42,683 nt of DNA from CBDUJZ01 sp047629415 (GCA_047629415.1 JBLHWZ010000010.1:1-42683), one strand, 5' to 3'; shown: positions 16,601 to 25,029, numbered from the stretch's first letter. A program made the numbers and translations. The notes: generated from the sequence alone by a model not told the origin.

Positions 16601-19129
16601 AGCTGCGTCGCGGGGGTGTGCGAGGAGAACCCCTCGCCAGTGGATTGCGGGGAGGCCGGCCAGTTCTGCGTGGATGGCGCCTGTGTCGACGACGACCCGT
16701 GCGACGGCGTGAGCTGCGACGCTCCGAGCCCCTATTGCGAAGGGTTGAGCGCGGTTACTGTGCCGGCTGCGGGAACCTGTGAGCTAGGCTCGTGTTCCTA
16801 CCTGCGGACGACCGTGGATTGCGGTGCGCTCGGGCAGATCTGTGAGGCAGGAACGTGCGTACCTGGCGACGTCTGCGCCGAACTCAACTGCACGATTCCG
16901 CCCAACTCGACCTGCGATGGAGACACCCGAGTAGCGTTCACGGATCCGGCCTCCTGCTCGGACGACGCGTGCGTGTGGACGGAAACCCGAACCGATTGCC
17001 TCGCGCTCGATCGTTTCTGCAGCGACGGTACGTGTGTCGGTTTCGACCCCTGCGACGGCGTCAGCTGTGACGTAGCTCCGGACGCGGAGTGCCGCGACGG
17101 CGTCGCCGTCACGTGGTCCGGTGGCAGCTGTGCCGCTGGCGCCTGTTCGTTCGACGCAAGCGAGACGGACTGCACCGCCACCGGCCAGTTCTGCGAAGAC
17201 GGCGCCTGTGTCGCCGCCGACCCGTGCGTGGGTGTCGTCTGTACGACGCCCCCTGAGGCCAGCTGCGCTGGCGATGACGTCGTCACCGGGGTGTCGCCTG
17301 GCACCTGTGTGGATGGAGTCTGCGACTATGCGCAGGCGCTGACGCTCTGCAGCGAGGTCGACGAGGTCTGCTTCGAGGGCGCTTGTGGCCCCGACCTGTG
17401 TGAGGGCGTGTCCTGCCCTGGCACTCCCGCGCCCAGCTGCGACGGCGATGTCGCGGTCGTTCCCCTCGCAGACCCCTGCGAGGGTGGAGCGTGCACGTAC
17501 CCGACGACGCGCGTCAACTGTCGCTCATTCGGGTTCCAGTGTGTTCTCGGCGCCTGTCTTCCGGCCGACCCCTGCGACCTTCTGCGCTGCGATACGCCGC
17601 CGGACTCACGCTGCTTGGACATCGACGAGCTCGTAGAACACGCGGCCAGTGGTACCTGCAGCGAAGGCGTGTGCGCGTATAGCCAGACGTCGCGCTTCTG
17701 CAGCGACAGTGACCAGGTCTGCATCTCGAACGCTTGCGTGCCCGACCCCTGCGACACCGTCACCTGCGATGACCCGCCACCGTCCTATTGCGCAGGCAGC
17801 GTCGTAATCTCGTCTCTCTCATCAGGCGCCTGCGAGCTCGGCGGGTGCTTCTACGAGACCGAAGTCGGGGTAGACTGCGCCGACACCGGAGAGGTCTGCG
17901 ACGCCGGCGCCTGCGTGGTCCCCGACGAGTGCACCGGCGTGTTGTGCGTCTCCGCCCCGGCGGGCACGTGCGTGGGGCGACAGCGCTTGACGTATTTCCC
18001 ATTTGGGAGCTGTGACGACGGCTACTGCACCTACGACGAGAGCCTCTTCGACTGTGAACCGGCGGGCCAGTGGTGCGAAGATGGCAGCTGCGTCCTCGAG
18101 GACCCATGCCTCGGTGTGGACTGCTCCGGCGCCGCTTCAGTGCCCTACTGTGAGCGCGATGTCCGCTACGTGCCGACCGGCGCGCCGGCCTGCTCGGCTG
18201 GCCTCTGCGAGTTCCCAACCCGCACAACCGAAGACTGCGCGGCCACCGGCGAGTTCTGTGTCGATGGCGAATGTGTTGCCACCGACCCGTGCATCGGGCT
18301 CGCCTGTAACACCCCGCCGTCCCCCCTCTGCGATACGATCGACGTCGTGACCTACGATCCGGACGGCTTCTGCGTTGGAGGGCTCTGCAGCTACCGTTCG
18401 CTCCGTGAGCGTTGCCCGCCAGGCAGCATGTGCGCGGGCGCCACCTGCGACGACCCGTGTCTCACCCAGGAGTGTCCGGCCCCGCCACCATTCTGCGAGG
18501 GCAACGTCTCCGTCAGTGGCCTCGCGCTCGGCGTGTGCGACCCCACGGACGGCTCTTGTTCGTACCCGCTGGCGAATCGAACGGACTGCGGCGACGACCT
18601 AGTCTGCAACGCTGGCACCTGCCGCGCCCCCGAGGATGTGATCGAGCCTGGCGACCTCGTGTTCAGCGAGATCATGCTGACCGCCGCCGGCAGCGCAGGA
18701 GGTCAGTGGATCGAACTCCGTAATCTTTCTGGGCACGACATCGCGCTCGAAGGTGTCGCGATCTCCGACCTCTCGCAGCCCACTGTCGACCCGTTCGTCT
18801 TCCCGGCTGCGACGCTCGCCGAAGCAGACGACTTTGTTGTCATCGTCTCGGCGCTTGGCGCGGCCGCAGGATCGAGCGACGCCAACTGGGGTGGCCCGGG
18901 CGTGTGGACGCTCGCCGGTGAGGGCTCCCTGGCCATCTTCGCTGGCGACACTCTCATCGGGTCCTTTGCCTACGACGCCCCGTTCGGGGCCACGGCGGGG
19001 ATCGCAATGCAGGTCGACGCCGCGAGCTACGCGGACTCGAGCGATACAGCCAACTGGTGTGCGGCGACCTCCGACTACGACGGCGGGCGCTTGGGGACAC
19101 CTCGCGCAGCGAACTTCTCGTGCGAATGA
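13616..19129 (+). CDS. Giant Cys-rich repeat lipoprotein with C-terminal lamin-tail domain
   Basis: Starting at the ATG at 13616 gives 1837 residues and a lipoprotein signal (MHNRLWTRRTLCTLLTVFTF, lipidated Cys at 22). The upstream extension of the frame is rejected because it lacks export features. The body is about 28 tandem repeats of ~58 residues, consensus DPCDGVxCDxPP...CDG...GxCxxGxCxY...DCaxxGxFCxDGxC, about eight Cys each, so well over 200 Cys in total. The last ~155 residues form a lamin-tail (LTD) domain, starting LVFSEIMLTA and running through GGQWIELRNLSG to a final Cys. LTD domains occur in bacterial secreted proteins. The repeats suggest an extended disulfide-linked stalk displaying the LTD at the cell surface. 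The binding partner is unknown. Confidence 0.85.
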   Translation: MHNRLWTRRTLCTLLTVFTFACSGEAPGVQCDSPCVTPPADLCVDGTFTEYSFLGTCVEGECTYDAEATQCDAGCGDGECAAVADPCDGVACDAPDAFCDGDFAVSVDVAGTCVDGTCEFVEEREDCGASGDICDGGRCVDPCRGVRCDDPPATLCDADERVSFGEGQCMAGECEYPEEREDCTGALGDGFCEAGECEVPDRCEGVVCDPPPPYCDDGGRLVTSTSSCDANTGECAVREGLEFCRPDEFCVADACVADPCFEVLCDSPPSASCDGYDALAYLAVGVCEEGVCAYALDEARDCSADGLWCADGTCVDVDPCDTITCDEPPPAFCDGDTSMLGTGGRCAGNGECRYDSVPVNCALGGQVCFEGECVDPTPCADVCTDPPAVSCEGDLRVESGEALSCDGACEYERIETDCRETGDYCVEGTCVEGDPCESVTCDEALPNECSGNFVLRFDPTGVCGPGGICDYRSVRLDCAAGGGECVEGACVFPDPCDILACDTPPANRCDGLSLVRYPAGGTCADRECGYEEETIDCADEVPDGFCSAGACVSADPCFDVPCDTPPVPVCDGLRVLTFVETGTCLRGDCNYGVGGEEDCSAVEGGICADGACSSTDPCFDVACDAAPTSVCRGNSRVDFAPPGACVGGLCEWEESSTDCGTSFCSGGVCGGAGPCAGVECFDPPANRCDGDTLVWSSTNGSCDLGFCDYEENRVDCAASGTFCNAGACSPLDPCDGLSCDVAPLPDCRGDSVVAYEAPGVCSGGDCFFTNTVENCSEAGGTCVDGSCASIDLCDGVSCDVPAVSMCDRNTAVSFAAPGVCAEGVCEWVETRVDCLADGRFCSDGNCQELDPCDTVACNEPPPSVCEGSVALDFGFPGTCAAGTCDYEERRTDCALSGDVCQDGLCVADTVCLGVICDAPERSSCEDRLAIQVLSPGECAAGSCSYDVDVVDCAATGEWCSDGLCVATDPCIGLDCSLLLAPSCDGNMALTYPGGGSCVAGVCEENPSPVDCGEAGQFCVDGACVDDDPCDGVSCDAPSPYCEGLSAVTVPAAGTCELGSCSYLRTTVDCGALGQICEAGTCVPGDVCAELNCTIPPNSTCDGDTRVAFTDPASCSDDACVWTETRTDCLALDRFCSDGTCVGFDPCDGVSCDVAPDAECRDGVAVTWSGGSCAAGACSFDASETDCTATGQFCEDGACVAADPCVGVVCTTPPEASCAGDDVVTGVSPGTCVDGVCDYAQALTLCSEVDEVCFEGACGPDLCEGVSCPGTPAPSCDGDVAVVPLADPCEGGACTYPTTRVNCRSFGFQCVLGACLPADPCDLLRCDTPPDSRCLDIDELVEHAASGTCSEGVCAYSQTSRFCSDSDQVCISNACVPDPCDTVTCDDPPPSYCAGSVVISSLSSGACELGGCFYETEVGVDCADTGEVCDAGACVVPDECTGVLCVSAPAGTCVGRQRLTYFPFGSCDDGYCTYDESLFDCEPAGQWCEDGSCVLEDPCLGVDCSGAASVPYCERDVRYVPTGAPACSAGLCEFPTRTTEDCAATGEFCVDGECVATDPCIGLACNTPPSPLCDTIDVVTYDPDGFCVGGLCSYRSLRERCPPGSMCAGATCDDPCLTQECPAPPPFCEGNVSVSGLALGVCDPTDGSCSYPLANRTDCGDDLVCNAGTCRAPEDVIEPGDLVFSEIMLTAAGSAGGQWIELRNLSGHDIALEGVAISDLSQPTVDPFVFPAATLAEADDFVVIVSALGAAAGSSDANWGGPGVWTLAGEGSLAIFAGDTLIGSFAYDAPFGATAGIAMQVDAASYADSSDTANWCAATSDYDGGRLGTPRAANFSCE

Positions 19130-19155
19130 TCTCCCGTACCCACCACCGTTCGAAA

Positions 19156-19695
19156 ATGATGACACGAGTCGTGTTCCCGATCCTTCCGCTCGTTGCTGCG
19201 CTGCTCTTTGTCGGTTGCCAGTCCGAGGCAGAAGTGGAGTCGCCGCTCCCCGCAGTCGAAGAGGCCCCAGAGCCGGCTGCCGAGTCTCCGCTCGAGCCAC
19301 CGCCGGCCCACGCCGGTGTCGTCCCGGCCCCCGCGCCTAGCGGGGCGGTCTGCGATTTCGTTCCCGCCGATCAGCCGATCGGCGGAGTTGCGTGCCCCGA
19401 AGGGTGTGTGATGGTTTTGGGTGCGCCAATCGATGAGCAGAACGGCTGCGCGCGCACTGGCGACGGCGCGGAGGTCGCGCTTGGCTGTCTGCGTTTGCCT
19501 GCGGACATCCGCCCCGGTGGCATGTGCTACCGCAGCCCGGAAGGACATGCGGTGGTCTCCACGATCACCTACCCGGCGCTGGCCGAGGCTGGCTGGACCG
19601 CGTGTGAAGACGACTACGAGTTCCGCTCCGTCGCACCTTGCCCTCCCGTCGAGGGCAAACCGTCGGGCGAGCCGACTGAGGCGACCGCCCAGTAG
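19156..19695 (+). CDS. Proline-rich lipoprotein of unknown function
   Basis: A protein of ~179 residues with a lipoprotein signal, MMTRVVFPILPLVAALLFVG then Cys21. It is followed by a Glu/Pro/Ala linker (about 25-60) and a small Cys-containing domain (VCDFVPADQP, GVACPEGCVMVLG, GCLRLPADIRPGG, MCYRSPEG). An in-frame ATG at 19126 overlaps the stop of the giant lipoprotein (ATGA), so translation may be coupled even if the mature start is at 19156 or 19159. The family is not recognised. Its position suggests co-expression with the giant lipoprotein. Confidence 0.7.
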   Translation: MMTRVVFPILPLVAALLFVGCQSEAEVESPLPAVEEAPEPAAESPLEPPPAHAGVVPAPAPSGAVCDFVPADQPIGGVACPEGCVMVLGAPIDEQNGCARTGDGAEVALGCLRLPADIRPGGMCYRSPEGHAVVSTITYPALAEAGWTACEDDYEFRSVAPCPPVEGKPSGEPTEATAQ

Positions 19696-19811
19696 GAGCG
19701 CTGTGCTCGTGCTGCGGCGAGCGCCGCGGTCGGCCCAAACCCCGGCGCGGGCGCTTTACAAAGCCCGACGGCCTGTTACGCTCTCACTACGCACTCTTCC
19801 CCGGCCAAGTC

Positions 19812-20825
19812 ATGGCGCACTACCTCGCCCGTCGATCCGTAACAGCTGTGTCCTTCGCAGCGCTCGCGCTCGCGGCCTGCGATGACGCTGGAGTCGACCC
19901 GACTCCGGAGGCTCTCGAGGAGCGTCTCGCAGTGTCCGAGGAGGAAGTGATCGTAGCGGAGCCCGCTCCGCTCTTTCATCTGACGGACTTCACCGGCACC
20001 TTCGACGCGACGACCGGCGAGCTTACGATCGTGCAGACAGATCCGGAGGATTGGGCGGTGATCGACACGGTCGAGCTGGCCGATGGGACGTTACGCACCA
20101 TCCGAGAACCTCTTTGGTGCGAGATCAACATCGGCCGGGCACCCGGTCGTATCGAGATCAACACGGTGGTCGGCTCGACCTTCGACAACCCGGAAGACTG
20201 CGGGTTTGGCCCCACAGACCCGTTCTACTCTCGGTACGCAGACGACACCGGCATGTTCTGCGCGACCGTCGCAGCGTTCAGTCACGCCACCGAGCAGCTC
20301 GATGACGTGCACGCTCAACTCACGTTCGTCACGGACGGGTTCTTCGGCCACCGCTACCCCTTCGGCACTGGAGCGAACCCGGCAGCCCTGCCTGATGGCC
20401 CCGGCGTGCCGAACGACCTGATGGGACTGTGGAGCTTTGGAGACTTGGCTCCCAGCGGAGACAGCCGGGTGCAGTGGTCATTTGAGAATCCGGGAGGCTC
20501 GTTCGCATTTAGCGGCAGTCTCGTCGGAACCTTCGCCGAGTCCTGCAACGGCGTCGACGACAATTGCGATGGTCGAGTCGATGAAGGCGGCGGATGTTTC
20601 GCAGACGGCGCGATCTGCACCGACGGCTCGGACTGCATCTCGAACGTCTGCACCGACGATCGTTGCGGCCTCTCTAGCGTAGAGGGCAGTGACCTGGTCC
20701 AGGTTGGCGGAGGCGGCCCGAGCTCCAGCCCGGGTCACAACGTCGACCTCAGAATCGGCGTGCCGGTCCCCGCAGGTACCACCGAGTCGGCAGGTCACAA
20801 CGTCGTGCTCGGCCCGGTTCACTGA
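19812..20825 (+). CDS. Lipoprotein with MopE-type metal-binding motif
   Basis: A 337-residue protein with a lipoprotein signal (lipidated Cys at 23, LALAAC). The middle is a beta-rich domain of unknown family (about 50-245). It is followed by SCNGVDDNCDGRVDEG, the MopE-type putative metal-binding motif common in Myxococcota, and a Cys-rich tail (GAICTDGSDCISNVCTDDRC). The last ~45 residues contain two copies of a G-H-N-V-x-L motif (SPGHNVDLRIG and SAGHNVVLGPVH). It is a cell-surface protein of unknown role. It is convergent with the next gene over a strong hairpin. Confidence 0.75.
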   Translation: MAHYLARRSVTAVSFAALALAACDDAGVDPTPEALEERLAVSEEEVIVAEPAPLFHLTDFTGTFDATTGELTIVQTDPEDWAVIDTVELADGTLRTIREPLWCEINIGRAPGRIEINTVVGSTFDNPEDCGFGPTDPFYSRYADDTGMFCATVAAFSHATEQLDDVHAQLTFVTDGFFGHRYPFGTGANPAALPDGPGVPNDLMGLWSFGDLAPSGDSRVQWSFENPGGSFAFSGSLVGTFAESCNGVDDNCDGRVDEGGGCFADGAICTDGSDCISNVCTDDRCGLSSVEGSDLVQVGGGGPSSSPGHNVDLRIGVPVPAGTTESAGHNVVLGPVH

Positions 20826-20855
20826 TCCTAGCTAGCCTTTCACCGTCAGTTCGAC

Positions 20856-20884
20856 GCCGCGGTCCGCCGCGGCGCTCTTCGTTT
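20856..20884. terminator. Bidirectional terminator
   Basis: A stem GCCGCGG-TCCG-CCGCGGC at 20856-20873 is followed by GCTCTTCGTTTT, between two convergent lipoprotein genes. It fits an intrinsic terminator for the plus-strand gene and possibly both. Confidence 0.7.
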
Positions 20885-20888
20885 TGGC

Positions 20889-22394
20889 CTAGTCGACCAC
20901 GCTGACGCTGATGTCGGTGAAGGGCTGCATCGAGACGGCGGCAAAGCCGTCTCGTGCATCGGGAGAGCGCGAGATGTTCTGCACGGCATCGCCGGAGAGG
21001 AGGTCGATGACGACAATGTCGTGTGTGCAGTCGGAGCCGCCTTCGAAGCAGGCTTCAAAGGCCGGTGTTTGCAGCCGCGTGCAGACCGCTTGGTCCGTAT
21101 TGCCGTAGTACGCACAGCTGCTGTCGCCGCTGGTTCCGGCGAGTCGGATCTCGCCGTACGCTAGTCCGCCGCTCGGGGCCGGGTTCTGGATTCCAATTCG
21201 AGCCGGCTGGCCGTCTGCCGCTGAGTCGAAGAGAGCCTCCGAGCCGTCGGGTCGGACCGAGAGAATCAGGCTGGTGGGGTTCGCTCCTGCGCTGACGGCC
21301 TCGGCACCCGTGCCATCGGTGTTCATCATCCAAACATCGGACGGCTCTCCCTGACCGGGAACTCCGGTGATGTACAAGACCTTGTTGGCGTCGCCGTTCC
21401 AGGCTCCCGCGCTAACGAAGCTCGTGGCCGAATCACCGTCCGTCAACTCGGTCAGCATCGTCGCGGTGCCCTCCGAAATGTCGAGTACGCCGATGTTCCA
21501 GACGCGGCTGTTTTCAACGGTGCGCGCCAAGAAGAGCATCTGGCTGCCATCAGGAGACCAGCGCGGGAAGCGGACCGAGGTGTACGCGCCCGTGTTGAGG
21601 ATGTCCTCGAAGGTCCCGTCGGCCAGCGTCACGATACGAATGGCCGGGCCGGTCTCACTGGCGAGTGAATAGGCTAGGTGGGTCCCGTCCGGTGAGAATG
21701 TGGCGTACTTGGTTCCGCCGAACTCCCATGCCGAGGGCAGGGTGTAGGGCCCCAAGGTGCCATCGCCTGAGATCAAGTGGATGCGCTCGACTGGCGAGGC
21801 GGTGCCCACAACATGGTACGCGACCCAGCCAAGGTAAGGCGGGTCGCGCACAATGGTCCCTGCGTCGGCGTCGGGGTCGGTGTCCACAGCGACGTCCGCG
21901 TCCGCCTCAGTGTCGCCGTCGGCGGTGTCCGTCTCGATGTCCGCGTCGGCGGTATCGGCGGCGTCTGTCTCAACGTCAGCGTCTGCGGCGTCCGCCTCGA
22001 CGTCCGCGTCGGCTTCGGTGGTGTCTGCGTCGTCCGACACGTCCGACGCGTCCGACACGTCTGTGGTGTCCTCCGTATCGATGTCGACGTCTTGGCCGGT
22101 GTCTTCTTCGCCCGTGTCCGTATCAGCCGCGTCGGCGGTGTCGTCGACTACGTCGGTATCGGTGCCTGTGCCGCCAGCCACGCAGATCCCTGGCTGTCCT
22201 GGAACGAACGAGCTGCACGACTCAACCGTGGGGTCCGGGCAATCGGCGCTGACGGTACACTCGCAGAATTCGCCGGTGGAGCAGTTGCCTTCTGGGTCCT
22301 CGGTACCGCTGCAGCCGGAGGAAGCGCCGAGCGCGAAGAGGAGACCGGCGCTACATGCGAGTCGGCGAACGTTGAACATAGGGGACCGATGCAT
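20889..22394 (-). CDS. Lipoprotein with acidic linker and TolB-like propeller
   Basis: Up to 501 residues. Both ATG22394 and ATG22379 give a lipoprotein signal (lipidated Cys at residue 28 or 23, ALGASSGC). A Cys-rich knot follows (NCSTGEFCECTVSADC). Then comes a long Asp/Thr/Ala/Val linker (about 80-178, low-complexity DADVETDAAD-type) and a C-terminal domain of PD40/TolB-like blades, including KYATFSPDGTHLAY, RFPRWSPDGSQMLF and VWMMNTDG. PD40 propellers usually mediate protein or glycan binding in the periplasm or at the surface. No enzyme motif is seen. Confidence 0.8.
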   Translation of the reverse strand: MHRSPMFNVRRLACSAGLLFALGASSGCSGTEDPEGNCSTGEFCECTVSADCPDPTVESCSSFVPGQPGICVAGGTGTDTDVVDDTADAADTDTGEEDTGQDVDIDTEDTTDVSDASDVSDDADTTEADADVEADAADADVETDAADTADADIETDTADGDTEADADVAVDTDPDADAGTIVRDPPYLGWVAYHVVGTASPVERIHLISGDGTLGPYTLPSAWEFGGTKYATFSPDGTHLAYSLASETGPAIRIVTLADGTFEDILNTGAYTSVRFPRWSPDGSQMLFLARTVENSRVWNIGVLDISEGTATMLTELTDGDSATSFVSAGAWNGDANKVLYITGVPGQGEPSDVWMMNTDGTGAEAVSAGANPTSLILSVRPDGSEALFDSAADGQPARIGIQNPAPSGGLAYGEIRLAGTSGDSSCAYYGNTDQAVCTRLQTPAFEACFEGGSDCTHDIVVIDLLSGDAVQNISRSPDARDGFAAVSMQPFTDISVSVVD

Positions 22395-22513
22395 TGAGAG
22401 ATCCGTCTTCCGCCACCGCCGCGATGCGACAACGAAATGAGCGTTGGTAAGAGCCTCAAAATCTACGCGGGCCCTGGGTTTGTGTCAAACAAGCGACTGG
22501 CGACGCTTGATTA

Positions 22514-22719
22514 TCAGCGGTCGGAATCGAGCGCGTGATCGCGCGGGGACTCGGTCGCGATCACGCCGCTCGTCGGGGAGAGAATCATCAGATTCCGCGG
22601 ACTGACCTCGCGCTCGCAGAACTGGCCGACGAGTACGGGGCGTCCAGCTTCGGCCAATCGGTGCGCGCGATCGAGCACCAACCAAAGCTCGATCGGCCGG
22701 CGATAGATCGCCCGCACCA
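22514..22719 (-). pseudogene. Gene fragment abutting the IS91 remnant
   Basis: A 68-residue frame begins at an ATG (22719) three bases from the IS91 remnant and contains RRPIELWLVLDRAHRLAEAG and VLVGQFCEREVSPRNLMIL. The codon pattern and conserved look suggest the C-terminal end of a real protein cut by the IS91-associated rearrangement. The FCxxxVSPRNLxxL ending is reminiscent of the C-terminus of some SAM-dependent methyltransferases, but this is a weak impression. It could also be an intact small gene. Confidence 0.4.
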
Positions 22720-22721
22720 TC

Positions 22722-22937
22722 GTCGACCCCAAGGAATGTCCCGACTGTGGCGGCCAGATGAAGATGATCGCGACCATCATGCGTGCCGACGCGGTGATCG
22801 CGATCCTGGACGCGCAAGGTCTCCCGACCGCGGCGCCCTTCATCCGGTCGTGCCGTGGGCCAGCCAGCGGTGAGCTGTTCGAAGTCTGGTGGACGTGAGA
22901 ACCCAAACGCCAGGACAAGAGATGAGTCGGTCGGCCG
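22722..22937 (+). mobile_element. IS91-family 3'-end remnant
   Basis: This is nearly identical to 10380-10595. It covers the last ~59 codons of the transposase (CPDCGGQMKMI to FEVWWT), its stop and the downstream GAACCCAAACGCCAGGACAA end. The rest of the transposase is absent. The shared 3' end in the same orientation at two sites 12 kb apart is the signature expected of one-ended or recombination events involving IS91-type elements. Confidence 0.88.
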
Positions 22938-23821
22938 CCGTCGAGTGCTTCAACGAAGATGGTCCGGTCGGTGAAGAGCTAACCTTGGCGGCCTCTCAGC
23001 TCGTCACCTGCGAGCTCGTCGGCGCACAAGACGACCCCATCGTTGAGTGGAGTTGGGAAGTTGTGCAGCTCGGTCGGTTCGAAATGCAGGTCACCCGGGC
23101 ATCAAACGCGGTCGATATCGAGCCCGGATTCCTCGGAACAGGCGACCTCGTCGCTCGATTCGGATCGTGCACCACCGTTGGGCCAACCCTCATCGTGGGT
23201 CCGCCAGAGGCCGGGCTATTTGCCTACCTGATGTGGTCGTCCACGGCCGATTCGGATGCGCGGACCGATCTCGACCTCCACCTGCTCCGCGATCCGGTTT
23301 GTTGGTTCGATCCGGACGAAGATCTGCATCACGGAAGCGAGTCGTGGCTGGACTGGGGAACTCCGAACGATCCGGCCGGCGACGTACGCCGTGGTGTGGA
23401 TGCTCGCTCCGTCCCCGGCATGGAGTTTGTTGCGGCGGATTCAATCGCTGGCGAGGAAACGTGGGTCTTTGGTGTCGAGTCTCGGGTCGAGGCCGGGACG
23501 GTCGTGTCGGCGGCCGTCTCATTCTATCTCGATGGCACCTCGCTTGCGCAAGTGGAGCGGGAGCTTACCGGTCCTGGTGTTTGGACCGTGGGTACTTTCT
23601 CCGACGAACTCACGATCTCCGACGAGATTGCGGCCGAGCCGCCGGCGTGCGGTCCAAGGCCTTGCGAGGCCACCGGTCCTGAGGTGTGCAATGGCCTTGA
23701 CGACGATTGTAACGGAGCGGTCGACGAACACCCGACGACTTGCGAAAACGAGGGGGCCGCTCCGGGCTCCGTCTGCGCCTACCTGCCGGGGTTGGAAGAG
23801 TACGCGTGCGTGGAGCCCTAG
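22938..23821 (+). pseudogene. 5'-truncated secreted protein with MopE-type motif
   Basis: The frame is open from within the IS91 remnant, but the native part begins near 22938 and lacks a signal peptide. It encodes ~290 residues: a beta-rich region with AYLMWSSTADSDARTDLDLH and CWFDPDEDLHHG, then CNGLDDDCNGAVDE (MopE-type motif) and a Cys-containing tail. The TDLDLHLL, CWFD and DWG pattern resembles extracellular domains common in myxobacterial proteins. The IS91 end has replaced the promoter and export signal, so the product is unlikely to be exported. An ATG at 22922 could start translation by chance. Confidence 0.7.
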
Positions 23822-24055
23822 CTCAACTAGAGCCCTAGCGCGCCAACGCCCCCGCCGCGCCAAAGACCCAGAGCTAGCGTTCCGCGCGTTCCAGCTCCAA
23901 AAAAGCCGGGCTCCACGGGGCATGCCCCTCCGGCGCCTTCACGCCCCGGCGAGCCGGTGGCCCGGGCGGCCCAACCACCCGATCGTGCCTACGGCTCGTC
24001 CGACGCCTCGCCCAGCGCGTCACCCAACGTGTCGCCGCTCCTGGCCGTCTTCTCA

Positions 24056-24749
24056 CGAGCAGGCGCCCGATTCGTCCGTTGCCGTCGAGATATGGGTGGA
24101 TCGTCTCAAACTGGACGTGGAGCAATCCCGCCTTCACCAGCGGCGGCAGGCCGTCAGCCCCATGGATGTAGCGCTCGAAGTCCGACAGCAGCTCGGGCAG
24201 CAAGTGCGGCGGAGGCGGCACGTATGCGGCATTACCGGGTCGACTTCCGCCGACCCAGTTCTGGCTCCGCCTTACCTCCCCCGGCATCTTGGTCTCCCCA
24301 CGGGCACCTCGGAGGAGCACACGATGGGTCTCATTGAGCAGGCGAACCGAGAGCGGAAGCCCAGTGGGATCCGCAAGCTGTGCACGGGCAAAGGTTAATG
24401 CATCGAGGTAATTGCAGACCTCCTCGATGTCCCCGCTAGGCGTCGGTGGATCAGACTCCGCCTCGTAACTGAGCAGGTCGATTAGCGTCGCTTGAGTTCC
24501 TTCGATCTGTGACGAGATCACAGCCTCTTTGCGGACGAATGCGTAGACGAACCAGTCGAGAGACGGCACCATCTCTCCTGCCAACTCGAGGCGAGTCAGC
24601 GCCTGCTCCGCAACTCCGACCCGCTCAGCGAGGTTGCCCTCTATGGCCAGCGCGGGTCGCTCCGGCGGAAGTGCATGCGGCACGAAAGCGCGCACCGTTT
24701 CGCCGCCAGCCGGGGTGTCCTCGTACTGTCCAGTCTCCCGGCTCTCCAT
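24056..24749 (-). pseudogene. Truncated second Fic gene
   Basis: It is highly similar to the Fic protein at 3422-4600 from MESRETGQYEDT through the inhibitory SSQIEG and the catalytic HPYLDGNGRIGR, but similarity ends a few residues later (GRLLV) at about 24055. The frame then runs ~60 codons into unrelated DNA and stops at 23874. The C-terminal half of the Fic fold and the winged helix are missing, so it is probably inactive. The breakpoint marks the right junction of the 15-kb non-cassette segment. Confidence 0.85.
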
Positions 24750-24761
24750 TGTGCACCCGCT

Positions 24762-24810
24762 AGTAAGAGCTGCGTTCCGCCATCATCCTGACAGGAACGA
24801 ATCCTTTACC
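24762..24810 (-). promoter_or_regulatory. Bipartite palindrome upstream of the truncated fic
   Basis: AGTAA-N6-CGTTCC-N15-GGAACG-N6-TTACC, the counterpart of the element at 4613-4661. Arms and spacings are kept while spacer bases differ, which argues for selection on a binding site. Confidence 0.65.
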
Positions 24811-24896
24811 TGGCCAGCGCACAAGTCAAGACATCGTTACCAACGGGTCACGGTGCGACGGTATGCCCCCCCAGGACACGTCCTGAGACGAATCAG

Positions 24897-24912
24897 ACGT
24901 TGAACGGGAAGT
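24897..24912 (+). repeat. Cassette core B
   Basis: ACGTTGAACGGGAAGT. The left flank is a type-2 right end (AGGACACGTCCTGAGACGAA). The right flank (24913-25009) is a full type-2 left end with two TGTACCCGG iterons. Confidence 0.88.
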
Positions 24913-25029
24913 CGGGGTGTAAGTGTCCGTAATTATTGATGGTGTCGCGGCGGATGTGGGTTCTGTACCCGGCTGTGTACCCGGTTTCGGATGAGCTGTA
25001 GTGAGACCACCCGAGTAGGGCGCGCAAAC

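Larger units (their letters stand above)
8749..24912. mobile_element. Composite segment between cores H and B
   Basis: It has a type-2 left end (8765-8851) and a type-2 right end (about 24866-24896), but the 16 kb between is far larger than other units. It contains an IS91-family element, a lipoprotein gene cluster and, at its right end, a Fic gene cut at 24055. The likely history is a fic cassette interrupted by, or recombined with, other DNA. The stretch 8852-9035 holds no recognised gene. Confidence 0.55.

Noticed and set aside
22366..22380. Another ACGTTGAAC at the start of the propeller lipoprotein gene
   Set aside because: It lacks the AAGAAGT half and has no cassette-like flanks. It encodes part of the MFNV start of the protein and is best seen as coincidence.
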